64,000 bases of DNA, from positions 168,501-232,500 of the forward strand of contig NZ_JAMLIE010000003.1 in the NCBI RefSeq assembly GCF_023954335.1, given 5' to 3'. How positions within the stretch are numbered: position 1 is the stretch's first letter; the number at the start of each line of letters is the position of its first letter. The translations under genes were made by a program, and so were the position numbers. The DNA comes from Aquamicrobium sp. GTDB taxonomy: Bacteria > Pseudomonadota > Alphaproteobacteria > Rhizobiales > Rhizobiaceae. This document shows, in pieces, positions 34,339 to 44,843 of this stretch. The notes beneath the pieces are model-generated. The model did no database searches and had not been told where the DNA came from. It saw only the letters and a program-made list of their open reading frames with translations.

Positions 34339-35697
34339 TCATCGTGCCCGGCGGGCCTCATTGCGGGCGACCTCGACCGCAACGCCGAGATAGGACGCGG
34401 GGTCCATGAGCGACCGAAGCTGTTCCCTGTTCAAATGCGCGCTGACGGCCTCGTTCGCGCTCAGCGCATCTAGGATCGGAATGCGCTTCTCATGCGCGGT
34501 CATGAAGCATTCGTGCAGCACGTCATGCGCGTTGTGGCGGCCGAGGAAGGAGGCGAGCGCGCGCATCATCGGCTCGCCCGCGATCTCGTCGACGATGTTG
34601 GCGCGCATGCGCTCGCGGTCGACCTCCAGCCCCTCGACGAGATAGGTGAGGTTGCCGATCTGGCCATCTAGCAGCAGGAAGACTTCCGGCACGATGCGCG
34701 AATCGATCTGCCAGCGCGAATCGTCGCGCTCGTGCTCGGTCGCCATCAGCTCCATGGCGAGGCCGGCCTGGGCCCGCAGCATCAGCCCGGCCGACAGGAC
34801 GCCCTCGGCGATGCTCGGGTTGCGCTTCTGCGGCATGGTGCTGGAGCCGACCTGCTCCGGCCCATGCGGCTCGTGGACCTCGGACAGCTCGGTCTTCTGG
34901 AGGACGGCGAGCTCGTGGCCGATGCGGCCGAGCGAGGAGCCGGTCAGGATCATCGTCGACAGCATCTCGCCGAGGCGGTCGCGCGCCGCCTGCCACGAGA
35001 CAGGGTCCCAGCCGAGCCCGAGATCGGCCGCGACCTTGCGCGCAACCTCCAGCCCCTTCGGCCCCATATAGGCGGAGGTGCCGACCGCGCCGACGATCGA
35101 GACCACGAAGACGCGCTCCGACATCGCCTTCAGCCGGTCGATGTTGCGGCGAACCTCGGAAAGCCAGTTGGCGACCTTGAAGCCGAAGGTGATGGGCAGC
35201 GCCTGCTGGCCGTGGGTGCGCCCGGCCATCACGGTCTCGGCCTCGCGCTCGCACAGCGCCGCCAGCGCCGATTCCAGCGACTCCAACCCCTCGACGATCA
35301 TCGCGATCGCTTCCTTCGAGCGCAGCATGGCGCCGGTGTCGATGATGTCCTGCGTCGTCGCACCCCAGTGGAGATACTGCCCCGCATCGCCCGGGCAGGC
35401 GTCGCGCAGCTGGTTGATGAACGGCATCAGCTGGTGGAGCGTCGCGGTGACGCCGTGGCGCATCGCCACCATGTCGAACGCGTGGGTGCGGCCGGCCTCC
35501 GCGATGGCCTTAGCCGCATCCTCCGGGATCAGGCCGAGCTCTGCCTGCGCGCGCGCCAGCGCCACCTCGGCGCGGACCCACCCGCCGACCATGTCCCGGT
35601 CGCTGAATTTCCGGCGCATCGGCGCCCTCGACCAGAGATCCTCGAACAGCGGACTGCTCAGGGTGTAGCCTTCTTCTTCCTTCACAATGGACTCCAT
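34339..35697 (-). CDS. Fumarase/aspartase-superfamily lyase (PcaB/adenylosuccinate-lyase-like)
   Basis: 452 aa. The superfamily signature loop GSSTMPQKRNP begins at G284; its serines include the likely catalytic base. TGATTQDIIDT-like residues (HWGATTQDIIDTG) near residue 109 and GRTHGQQALPITFG near residue 158 are the other two conserved regions. It would catalyse an anti-elimination releasing an amine or closing a lactone. True PcaB and PurB usually sit in other operons; here it follows an amino acid importer, which favours a C-N lyase on an N-substituted aspartate or similar compound. Confidence 0.88.
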   Translation of the reverse strand: MESIVKEEEGYTLSSPLFEDLWSRAPMRRKFSDRDMVGGWVRAEVALARAQAELGLIPEDAAKAIAEAGRTHAFDMVAMRHGVTATLHQLMPFINQLRDACPGDAGQYLHWGATTQDIIDTGAMLRSKEAIAMIVEGLESLESALAALCEREAETVMAGRTHGQQALPITFGFKVANWLSEVRRNIDRLKAMSERVFVVSIVGAVGTSAYMGPKGLEVARKVAADLGLGWDPVSWQAARDRLGEMLSTMILTGSSLGRIGHELAVLQKTELSEVHEPHGPEQVGSSTMPQKRNPSIAEGVLSAGLMLRAQAGLAMELMATEHERDDSRWQIDSRIVPEVFLLLDGQIGNLTYLVEGLEVDRERMRANIVDEIAGEPMMRALASFLGRHNAHDVLHECFMTAHEKRIPILDALSANEAVSAHLNREQLRSLMDPASYLGVAVEVARNEARRAR

Positions 35698-35733
35698 GAT
35701 GATCTTTCGCAGAAAAACGCCCGACAGCCGGCT

Positions 35734-36375
35734 TCAGATGTCGGATCTGAGCTCGTATCGCCTCGCGATGAGGCTGAGCACGAAGCAGATGCAGAAATAG
35801 ACGACCGCGGCGAAGGCCAGCAGCTCGAACGGATGGACGAGGACGCGCGCATTGGTGATGCTGACGCGGGTGTAGAACTCCTGCACGCCGATGACGGAGA
35901 CCAGCGAGGTTTCCTTGACCAGCATGATGAATTCGGAGGAGAGCGACGGCATCATGCGGCGCACCGCCTGCGGCAGCACCACGTAACGCATGGTCTGCAG
36001 GTAGCTGAGCCCGCTGGCGCGCGCCGCCTCCACATGGCCCGGATGCACGCCGAGGATGCCGCTGCGGATGATCTCCGCCACATAGACGCTGGTGAACACC
36101 GCGAGCGCGATGCTGCCCGAGACGAAGGCCGAGACGTTGTAGCCCAGCTCCGTCATCAGGAAGTAGGTGAAGAAGATGAACAGCAGCAGCGGGACGCTTC
36201 GGACCAGCTCGATGAAGGCCTTGGCCGCCAGCCGCACCGGCAGGTAGGGCGACAGGCGCAATGTAGCGAGGACACAGCCGAACAGGAAGCTCCCGACGAT
36301 GCCGACCAGCGCCAGCGCGAAGGTGTAGCGCAGGCCGGAGATCATGTATTCCCAGTTGTTCAGGATCGCGTTCAT
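35734..36375 (-). CDS. Amino acid ABC transporter permease
   Basis: 213 aa with about five membrane segments. Diagnostic stretches are AFIELVRSVPLLLFIFFTYF near residue 55 and EAARASGLSYLQTMRYVVLP near residue 113. The start at 36375 overlaps the stop of the upstream permease by 4 bases. The longer reading frame upstream is a shadow of that gene. Confidence 0.92.
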   Translation of the reverse strand: MNAILNNWEYMISGLRYTFALALVGIVGSFLFGCVLATLRLSPYLPVRLAAKAFIELVRSVPLLLFIFFTYFLMTELGYNVSAFVSGSIALAVFTSVYVAEIIRSGILGVHPGHVEAARASGLSYLQTMRYVVLPQAVRRMMPSLSSEFIMLVKETSLVSVIGVQEFYTRVSITNARVLVHPFELLAFAAVVYFCICFVLSLIARRYELRSDI

Positions 36376-37148
36376 GCCGCCAGCGCCTTGAGCCAGGATT
36401 TCACGGAGCGCGGGCCATGCGAGGGCTGGGCGTATCCCCACCTTCGGTCGAGATAGCTGCCGAGGGCATTGAACCCGGTGCTGACGAGGGTGCACAGCAC
36501 GACGAAGATCGCCACCGCCGTGCCCATGACGAGGAACACCTCGAAGGTGCGCGATGTCAGCGTATAGGCCTGGAAGACGAGGTCGGGCACGCCGATGACC
36601 AGCACGATGCTCGTGTTCTTTGTGACGCCGACATAGTGGTTGATCAGCGCCGGCAGCGCCATGCGATAGGCCTGCGGCGTGATGATGCGCACCATCGTCG
36701 TCACATAGCCGAGCCCGGTCGCCATCGCCGCCTCGTACTGGCCACGCGGGACGGATTGCAGGCCCGAGCGCACGGCCTCGGCGATGTAGGCGCTGCGATA
36801 GACGATCAGCGCGCAGGCGCCGGCGATGAACTCGATGCTGTAGACGCTGGTCAGCGGCGACACGAACCACTGGACCGAGGACAGGCCGAAGACGCCGAAA
36901 TACCAGAATGCCAGCTGCACCAGCACCGGGACATTGCGGATGAACTCGACCAGCGCCGTCAGCGCCACGCGCAGGGGGCGCAGGGCGGGCGATTTCGACA
37001 CCCGCCCGAACGCGATCAGGCTGCCGATCAACGACGAAAAGACGATGGCGTAGAACGCAAGTTGCACGGTGATCCAGAGGCCTGACGCAAACAGCGCCCG
37101 GCCTTCGGGACCAAACACGACGTTCCAGTTGACGGAGCCCATGTTCAT
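36372..37148 (-). CDS. Amino acid ABC transporter permease
   Basis: 258 aa, about five or six membrane segments. LVEFIRNVPVLVQLAFWYFG near residue 66 and YEAAMATGLGYVTTMVRIITP near residue 136 are the family motifs. It pairs with the permease encoded downstream. The gap to the binding-protein gene is only 13 bases. Confidence 0.92.
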   Translation of the reverse strand: MNMGSVNWNVVFGPEGRALFASGLWITVQLAFYAIVFSSLIGSLIAFGRVSKSPALRPLRVALTALVEFIRNVPVLVQLAFWYFGVFGLSSVQWFVSPLTSVYSIEFIAGACALIVYRSAYIAEAVRSGLQSVPRGQYEAAMATGLGYVTTMVRIITPQAYRMALPALINHYVGVTKNTSIVLVIGVPDLVFQAYTLTSRTFEVFLVMGTAVAIFVVLCTLVSTGFNALGSYLDRRWGYAQPSHGPRSVKSWLKALAA

Positions 37149-37161
37149 ACGTCCGCTACGC

Positions 37162-38019
37162 TTACTTCGGCCAGACTTCGACCTGGTAGGTGCTGGCGTA
37201 GAGGGTGCCCCACCACTTCTTGAAGATGGCCTCGTAGGTGCCGTCCTCGACCATGTCCATCAGCGTGAAGTTCAGCTTGTCGCGCACCAGCGCGTCGCCC
37301 TGGCGCACGCCGAACGCGAAAGGCGAGTTGCCGATCCCGTCCTCGCCGACGACCTTGAGCGAGACGCCGGCGTCCTTGGCCGCCGCGACCGCCGAGCCGA
37401 GCGAGCCGGCCGTGTCGAAGGCCGCGTCCGCGCGACCCTGCTGGACGGCAAGGTAGACGTCGGCCCAGTCCTTCATCTCGAGGACGCGCGCCTGCGGGTT
37501 CATCTGCTTCATCATCTGCGACTGGATCGAACCCTGCGCCAGCGCCACCGTCTTGCCGTCGAGGTCGGCGATGGCGTTGATGGGCGAATCCATGGGCACC
37601 ATCAGCTTCATCGACTCGGCGATGTAGGTGACGGAATAGTCGATCTTCTCGTCGCGCTCGCGGGTGTGGACGATCGAGGCGGCGATGAAGTCGACCTTGG
37701 ACGTGGTCAGGTTGGCGATGCGGTTGGCGCTGGTGACCGGCTGGAGCTCGAGCTCGACGCCCCAGCGCTTGGCGATCTCGGTGACGAGATCGATGTCGAA
37801 GCCGACCGGCGTCTCCTGCCCCTGCGGGACGAAGCCGTAGGGGATCGTGTCGTACTTGACGCCGACGACCACCTTGCCCTTGCTCTCGATGCCCTGCCAG
37901 GTCGCCGCCGAGGGATCGACGTCGCTCTTGGTCTCCTCGGACGAGGAGCAGGCCGAGACGAGCATCGCGAGGCCGCACGCGCCCGCAATGGAGAACAGAT
38001 TCCAACTACCTCTGGACAT
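37162..38019 (-). CDS. Amino acid ABC transporter substrate-binding lipoprotein
   Basis: 285 aa from ATG 38019, preceded by GGAGG. A lipobox (MLVSAC, Cys near residue 24) suggests a membrane-anchored lipoprotein instead of a free periplasmic protein. The family 3 core follows (GKVVVGVKYDTIPYGF; GFDIDLVTEIAKRWGV). Its first transporter gene neighbour, the ATPase, lies 29 bases upstream. The ligand is not known; the downstream lyase suggests an amino-dicarboxylate. Confidence 0.9.
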   Translation of the reverse strand: MSRGSWNLFSIAGACGLAMLVSACSSSEETKSDVDPSAATWQGIESKGKVVVGVKYDTIPYGFVPQGQETPVGFDIDLVTEIAKRWGVELELQPVTSANRIANLTTSKVDFIAASIVHTRERDEKIDYSVTYIAESMKLMVPMDSPINAIADLDGKTVALAQGSIQSQMMKQMNPQARVLEMKDWADVYLAVQQGRADAAFDTAGSLGSAVAAAKDAGVSLKVVGEDGIGNSPFAFGVRQGDALVRDKLNFTLMDMVEDGTYEAIFKKWWGTLYASTYQVEVWPK

Positions 38020-38048
38020 TTCATTTACCTCCGGTTTGTTTTGGTATT

Positions 38049-38780
38049 TCAGTGCACGACGCTGGAAAGAAACTGCCGGGCCCGCGGGTCGGTGGGGTTG
38101 GCGAAGAACGCCTCCGGCTTGCCGCACTCGACGATCTTGCCCCCGTCCATGAAGACGACCTCGTCGGCCACCTGTTTGGCGAAGCCGAGCTCGTGGGTGA
38201 CGACCACCATCGTCATTCCGTCGCGGGCGAGATCGACCATGACGTCGAGAACCTCGCCGATCATCTCCGGGTCGAGCGCGCTGGTCGGTTCGTCGAAGAG
38301 CATCACCTTCGGGTCCATCGCCAGCGCCCGGGCGATCGCCACGCGCTGCTGCTGGCCGCCGGAAAGCTGCGCCGGGTGCTTGTTCGCCTGGTCCGCTATC
38401 CTGACCCGGTCGAGCAGCTCGAGCGCACGCTTCTGCGCCTGGTCGGCGGACATCCCCTTCACCTTCCGCGGCGCGAGGGTGATGTTCTGCATGATCGTCA
38501 TGTGCGGGTAGAGGTTGAACTGCTGGAACACCATGCCGACCGACGAGCGCAGCCTGTTCATGTTGGTCTTGCGGTCGAAGACGTCGACGCCGTTCACCGA
38601 GACCGAGCCCGCGTCGATCGTCTCCAGCCCGTTGATGCAGCGGATCAGGGTGCTCTTGCCGGAGCCCGACGGCCCCAGGATCACCGTGACCGTGCCCTCG
38701 GCCATGCTGTGGCTGACGTCCTTGAGAGCATGGAACGCCCCGTAGAACTTGGAGACGTTCGTTATGACGATGCCGCTCAT
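38049..38780 (-). CDS. Amino acid ABC transporter ATP-binding protein
   Basis: 243 aa. Walker A GPSGSGKST starts near residue 36, the Q-loop is in MVFQQFNLYPHMTIMQN, the signature LSGGQQQR near residue 137 and Walker B VMLFDEPTSALDPE near residue 155. In this operon the ATPase gene comes first, followed by binding protein, two permeases and lyase. The 219 bases between it and the GntR gene hold nothing I can identify beyond a possible promoter. Confidence 0.93.
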   Translation of the reverse strand: MSGIVITNVSKFYGAFHALKDVSHSMAEGTVTVILGPSGSGKSTLIRCINGLETIDAGSVSVNGVDVFDRKTNMNRLRSSVGMVFQQFNLYPHMTIMQNITLAPRKVKGMSADQAQKRALELLDRVRIADQANKHPAQLSGGQQQRVAIARALAMDPKVMLFDEPTSALDPEMIGEVLDVMVDLARDGMTMVVVTHELGFAKQVADEVVFMDGGKIVECGKPEAFFANPTDPRARQFLSSVVH

Positions 38781-38999
38781 GGATGCGGTCTCCTCTGCTT
38801 CGGGCGCGCGCGGCGCGCCCTGTTGTCCTTCCGGCCGCGGCCATCGAATGGCCGGCCTCCATCAGGCACGCGCCGACCCGTCGCGGGAGCCGGCATGCCT
38901 TCCGGCCTCCCGCGCGATGTCGCGCCGTGTCTGCAAGTGCTTGAATCCAGGGACGGGCGGCGGAACGCGAACTCCGCCCGGCTTCACTTCTTCAGATCG

Positions 39000-39752
39000 T
39001 CACAATCCCGACTGCCGTCTCCTCCTCGCGCGGCCGTCCGGGGCGACCTCCTGCTCCTCGGCGCCGTTGCCGAAGACGCTGGTCAAAATGCTCTTGCCCG
39101 CCCATTCGATCACGTCGTAGACGGTCGCACCGGCGCGCTCGCCGTCGCGCGCTTCGAACGCCTCGAGAATGGCGCGGTGGGCGGCAAGCGACCGCTCGAT
39201 CCGCCCGGGAATCTTGAAGCCGATATAGCGGTAGCGGATGGTCTGCTTGCCGAGGAACTCGACGACCATGCGCAGGCGCACGATGTCGGCGACGTCGAGC
39301 ACCAGATCGTCGAACTTCTGCGACAGGGCGCTGAACTCGACCACGTCGCCGCGCGCCGCGACCCGCTCCATGTCGTCGACGATGGTCCTGAACACCTTCA
39401 GGTGCTCCTCGGTCATGTTGGCCGTGGCGTACATGTAGGCCAGCTCGAAGAGATGCTTGCGCAGGATGTAGATCTCCTCGACGTCGCGGCGGTTGACCCG
39501 CGCGACATGCGCGCCCCGGCGCGGGATGATCTCCACCAGCTTCGCCGTCTCCAGGATGCGCAGCACCTCGCGGAACGAACCCCGGCTGATCCCGAACTTC
39601 TCGGCCCATTCCTCCTCGATGAGGCGCGCGCCCGGGTTCAGGCGCCCCTCGATGATCTCGCGCTCGAGATGCTGTGCCGCGATCGCGGCAACAGAGCGCG
39701 GCAGTTCGGGTATTGCCGCCATGTCTCCGGACGCCGATCTCGATTTATTCAC
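39000..39752 (-). CDS. GntR-family (FCD) transcriptional regulator
   Basis: 250 aa from GTG 39752, which has GGAGG 6 bases upstream; ATG 39722 has no well-spaced site. The winged helix-turn-helix is at about residues 27-80 (EEWAEKFGISRGSFREVLRIL; VEIIPRRGAHVARV), and the C-terminal FCD effector domain has the usual helices. Such proteins respond to organic acids or amino acids. It lies upstream of the ABC/lyase operon on the same strand and is its probable regulator. TTGT-CA-ACAA at 39993-40002 is a candidate operator. Confidence 0.88.
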   Translation of the reverse strand: MNKSRSASGDMAAIPELPRSVAAIAAQHLEREIIEGRLNPGARLIEEEWAEKFGISRGSFREVLRILETAKLVEIIPRRGAHVARVNRRDVEEIYILRKHLFELAYMYATANMTEEHLKVFRTIVDDMERVAARGDVVEFSALSQKFDDLVLDVADIVRLRMVVEFLGKQTIRYRYIGFKIPGRIERSLAAHRAILEAFEARDGERAGATVYDVIEWAGKSILTSVFGNGAEEQEVAPDGRARRRRQSGL

Positions 39753-39987
39753 GCCTGTCCTCCGCGCCTGTGAAGCTTGCAGGCCGTGAAACGGCCGCCG
39801 CTCGAAAGAACACTCCGAAACCGGAAAAGAATACGCCGCCTTTATGCCTGTTGACAGGCGCGGTGCACCAGAAAGACCGGCGCAACCCCTGAAAAGACGT
39901 GTTCTCCTCCCCGGCCCCTGCCCTGCCCGTCCGGCGTCGCCTGCAGCCCAGAACGCTCGTTCCTGGCCCAAGGGAAAGCGATCTACG

Positions 39988-40012
39988 TATAATTGTCAAC
40001 AATTAATTGTTG
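39988..40012. promoter_or_regulatory. AT-rich palindrome with -10-like element upstream of the YeiH unit
   Basis: CAACAATTAATTGTTG at 39997-40012 is a perfect 16-bp palindrome in otherwise GC-rich DNA, and it overlaps TTGTCAACAA (39993-40002), a TTGT-N2-ACAA form used by many FCD-type GntR proteins. TATAAT at 39988-39993 could be a plus-strand -10, though no clear -35 precedes it. The element lies between the divergent GntR gene and the unit at 40052, so it may control either side. Confidence 0.5.
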
Positions 40013-40051
40013 TGCTACGCAACATTCGTTCCGCGACGGGAGGCGCAGCGG

Positions 40052-40519
40052 ATGATCCGTTCGCACGGGCACGGAGGAGACGAGCATGCAGAACACCCGC
40101 ATGAGGAAGAAGGGCGTCAGGGGCACGGCGCGCCCGCGCCGGGCATGATCGCCGCCGGCATCCGCCCGGTTGGCATCGCCCCGGCTGGTGTTGCCGCGTC
40201 CGGTATCGCCCTGCCTACCGTCAGTATCGCCCTGCCTGCCATCATGCGGTCTGCCGCCGTTCTGTCCGGCATCGCCCCATCCGGCAAACCCGCATCCGGC
40301 AACGTCGCGCCCGAAAGCGCCACGCTTGGCATCGACCTCGCAGCGGTAGACGGCACGCCTCTCACTTCCCGCACCCGGCACGGCCCGACGGTCATCGCGG
40401 CGGCGCGCAAACCGTTCGATCACGCCGAACGGTTCGATCAGATCAATCTGTTGGACCGCACAATCTGGCAAATCCATAACCGGCGCACGAACAACGACCT
40501 CGCCGAGGCTGCGCCGTGA
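40052..40519 (+). CDS. Hypothetical His-rich, Ala/Pro/Gly repeat-like protein
   Basis: 155 aa if started at ATG 40052, which has GGGAGG 8 bases upstream. The N-terminus is histidine and acid rich (SHGHGGDEHAEHPHEEEG), suggesting metal binding; residues 30-90 are low-complexity units of the GIAPAG/VAASG/IALP kind; the C-terminus is more ordinary. Its stop overlaps the GTG of the next gene by 4 bases, which supports translation. No domain is recognised and the opposite strand is also open, so this may be a spurious frame. Confidence 0.4.
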   Translation: MIRSHGHGGDEHAEHPHEEEGRQGHGAPAPGMIAAGIRPVGIAPAGVAASGIALPTVSIALPAIMRSAAVLSGIAPSGKPASGNVAPESATLGIDLAAVDGTPLTSRTRHGPTVIAAARKPFDHAERFDQINLLDRTIWQIHNRRTNNDLAEAAP

Positions 40520-41556
40520 CTCTGGACCGACCCGCCGTCGCGAATGCGACTTCCGCCTCGCCGCTGCGGCGTCTGGAGGCGATCGTCCCGGGGCTGACGC
40601 TGGTGGCGACGATCACCGCGGCGGCCTACGGGCTGCGGCAGGTGCCGGGGCTCTCGGGGCTCAGCCCGATGATCTCGGCCATCTTCATCGGCATCGCATT
40701 CTCGAGCTTCACCACCGTTCCCGCCGCCGCCGGGCCGGGCGTCGCCTTCTTCGGCAAGCGCATGCTGCGGCTGGCGATCGTCCTGCTCGGCTTCCAGCTC
40801 ACGCTCGGGCAGCTCGGCGAGGTCGGGCTCGTGCGCATGCTCGCCCTTTGCGCGTTGGTCGCGGCGACGTTCCTCGCCACGGTGGGGCTCGGCCGGCTCC
40901 TCGGCGTCGATCCCGGGCTGGCGCGGCTTCTCGCCGCCGGCACCTCGATCTGCGGCGCCTCGGCGATCGCGGCGGCGAACGCCGTCCACCGGACCAATGA
41001 CGAGGATGTCGCCTATGCCGTCGCCTGCATCACCGTCTTCGGCACCGCGGCAATGCTCGTCTATCCGCTGCTCGGGCAGCTCGCCGGCCTTTCCCCCGTC
41101 GATTACGGCTTCTGGGTCGGCTCCTCGATCCACGAGGTGGCGCAGGTCGTCGCCGCCGGCTTCCAGCACGGCGACGTTGCCGGCGAGCAGGGCGTCGTCG
41201 TCAAGCTGTCGCGCGTCGTCCTGCTCGCGCCGCTGCTGGTCGCGATGTCGGTGCTGACCGCCGACCGTTCCGGCGGCGTCTCCGGCAAGCTGGGCTTCTC
41301 GCAGATCGTCCCGACCTTCGTCCTCGGCTTCGTGCTGTGCATGGCGATCAACACGCTCGGTCTCGTGCCCGCGCCGCTGAAGGCGGCGATCGTCGCGATC
41401 ACGCCGATCATGCTGGCGGCGGCGCTGGGCGCGCTCGGCCTCGGCACCCGCTTCAGCGCGGTGCGGGCGCGCGGCATGCGCCCGCTCCTTCTCGCCGCCC
41501 TCGCCTCGGTCTTCATCTCGGCCGCGAGCCTCGCGCTGCTGGCGACGGTCGCCTGA
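40516..41556 (+). CDS. yeiH: YeiH/UPF0324 family putative sulfate or sulfite exporter
   Basis: 346 aa with about ten membrane helices and a GTG start. Family segments include KRMLRLAIVLLGFQLTLGQL near residue 76 and GTSICGASAIAAANAV near residue 142. YeiH-type proteins are annotated as sulfate/sulfite exporters on weak evidence. No sulfonate-degradation gene lies immediately beside it; the nearest sulfur genes are in the minus-strand operon 4 kb to the right. Confidence 0.88.
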   Translation: MTLDRPAVANATSASPLRRLEAIVPGLTLVATITAAAYGLRQVPGLSGLSPMISAIFIGIAFSSFTTVPAAAGPGVAFFGKRMLRLAIVLLGFQLTLGQLGEVGLVRMLALCALVAATFLATVGLGRLLGVDPGLARLLAAGTSICGASAIAAANAVHRTNDEDVAYAVACITVFGTAAMLVYPLLGQLAGLSPVDYGFWVGSSIHEVAQVVAAGFQHGDVAGEQGVVVKLSRVVLLAPLLVAMSVLTADRSGGVSGKLGFSQIVPTFVLGFVLCMAINTLGLVPAPLKAAIVAITPIMLAAALGALGLGTRFSAVRARGMRPLLLAALASVFISAASLALLATVA

Positions 41557-41648
41557 CGGAGGAGAGCATGGCCCGAACCACCCGCACGATCCCCACGATT
41601 TCGGCCGGTTGCGCCGCAAGACTCCCTTGAGCGAAAAGGAAAGCTGAC

Positions 41649-43157
<1,509 letters not shown>

Positions 43158-43186
43158 ACCCCACCGTCACCAACGGGAGAGACGAC

Positions 43187-44830
43187 ATGGCATCCGACTA
43201 CTTCGATCTCGGCACCTACCGGGTCGTGATCACCACCTCCTCGCCGGACGCGCAGCTCTGGTTCAACCGCGGCTTGGTGCTGTGCTACGCCTTCAACCAT
43301 CAGGAAGCCTACGAGTGCTTCAACCTCGCGCTGGAGGCCGATCCCGGCTGCGCCATCGCCTATTGGGGCAAGGCCTTCGTGCTGGGCTGCAACTACAACA
43401 AGCCGTGGGTCGCCTTCGACCCGGACGACGCGGCGCGCTCCATCGACGAGGCGTTCGCGATGACGCAGAAGGCGCTGGAGCTGCGCGAGGGCACCTCGCA
43501 GTTCGAGCGCCTGCTGATCGAGGCCCTGCCGCACCGTTATCAGGCCGCCGCGGCGCGCGACGACCTCGAAAAGTGGAACGACGATTTCGCCACGGCGATG
43601 CGCAAGGCCTATGCGCAGATGCCGGACAATCCCGAGATCGCCGCCGTCTTCGCCGAGGCGATGATGAACCGCACGCCCTGGCAGCTCTGGGACATCAATG
43701 CCGGGACCGTCGCCGAAGGCGCCGACACGCGCGAAATCCTCGACGTGCTCGACAAGGCCCTCGCCGCCGGCGGCATGACCCATCCGGGCATCCTGCACAT
43801 GTATATCCACGCGATGGAGATGTCGCCTCACCCCGAGCGGGCGCTGCCGGCGGCGAACGCGCTGCGCGGCCTCGTGCCGGATGCGGGCCATCTCGCCCAC
43901 ATGCCGAGCCATATCGACGTGCTCGTCGGCGACTATGTCGCCGCGATCGACGCCAACACGGCCGGCATCGAGGCCGACACCAAGTTCCTCGCCAAGCGGG
44001 GCCCGCTCAACTTCTATTCGCTCTATCGCTGCCACAACTATCACTTCAAGATCTACGGCGCGATGTTCGCCGGCCAGTACGAGACCGCGATCACCACCGC
44101 CGACCAGATGCTCGCCACGCTGCCGGAGGAGCTGCTCAGGGTCGAATCCCCGCCGATGGCCGACTGGCTGGAGGGCTTTGTCTCGGTCAAGCAGCACGTG
44201 ATGGTGCGGTTCGGCCGCTGGCACGAGATCATCGCGCAGGAGCTCCCCACTGATCAAAGCCTGTTCAGCGTCACCACGGCGATGATCTGGTACGCCAAGG
44301 CCGTCGCCCACGGCGTCCTCGGCAATGTCGCGGACGCCAAGGCCTGCGCGGCCGAATTCGACGCCGCGCTGGCGCGGGTGCAGGAGAGCCGCTACCTGTT
44401 CAACAACCGCTGCATCGACATTCTGGCGGTCGCCCGCGAGATGATGCTGGGCGAGATCGCCTATCGCGAGCGGCTCTATCCGCAAGCGTTCGGGCACCTG
44501 CGCAACGCCGTCGCGCTCGACGACGCACTGCCCTATGACGAGCCGTGGGGTTGGATGCAGCCGGCGCGCCACGCGCTCGGCGCGCTGCTGCTCGAGCAGG
44601 GGCATGTCGAGGACTCGATGGCGGTCTACGAGGCCGATCTCGGCTTGAACGATTCCCTGCCGCGCGCCTGCCAGCACCCGGACAACATCTGGAGCCTCAA
44701 GGGCTATCACGAGTGCCTGCAGAAGCTCGGCCGGACGCAGGAGGCGGAAAGCATCCGCGCCAGGATCGAGAAGCTGGAGAAGACGAGCGACGTCTCGATC
44801 AAGTTCTCCTGCTTCTGCCGCAAGGCGTGA
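43187..44830 (+). CDS. Tetratricopeptide-repeat protein of unknown function
   Basis: 547 aa, soluble. The N-terminus has TPR-like helices (AQLWFNRGLVLCYAFNHQEAYECF; CAIAYWGKAFVLGCNYNKPW), and the middle has HAMEMSPHPERALPAAN and HMPSHIDVLVGDYVAAI, with several conserved histidines that recall metal-binding proteins. It starts 30 bases after mmsA with a GGGAGAG site and is probably co-transcribed. No catalytic domain is recognised. Long relatives are common in alphaproteobacteria without known roles. Confidence 0.7.
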   Translation: MASDYFDLGTYRVVITTSSPDAQLWFNRGLVLCYAFNHQEAYECFNLALEADPGCAIAYWGKAFVLGCNYNKPWVAFDPDDAARSIDEAFAMTQKALELREGTSQFERLLIEALPHRYQAAAARDDLEKWNDDFATAMRKAYAQMPDNPEIAAVFAEAMMNRTPWQLWDINAGTVAEGADTREILDVLDKALAAGGMTHPGILHMYIHAMEMSPHPERALPAANALRGLVPDAGHLAHMPSHIDVLVGDYVAAIDANTAGIEADTKFLAKRGPLNFYSLYRCHNYHFKIYGAMFAGQYETAITTADQMLATLPEELLRVESPPMADWLEGFVSVKQHVMVRFGRWHEIIAQELPTDQSLFSVTTAMIWYAKAVAHGVLGNVADAKACAAEFDAALARVQESRYLFNNRCIDILAVAREMMLGEIAYRERLYPQAFGHLRNAVALDDALPYDEPWGWMQPARHALGALLLEQGHVEDSMAVYEADLGLNDSLPRACQHPDNIWSLKGYHECLQKLGRTQEAESIRARIEKLEKTSDVSIKFSCFCRKA

Positions 44831-44843
44831 CGGGACTGGCCGG

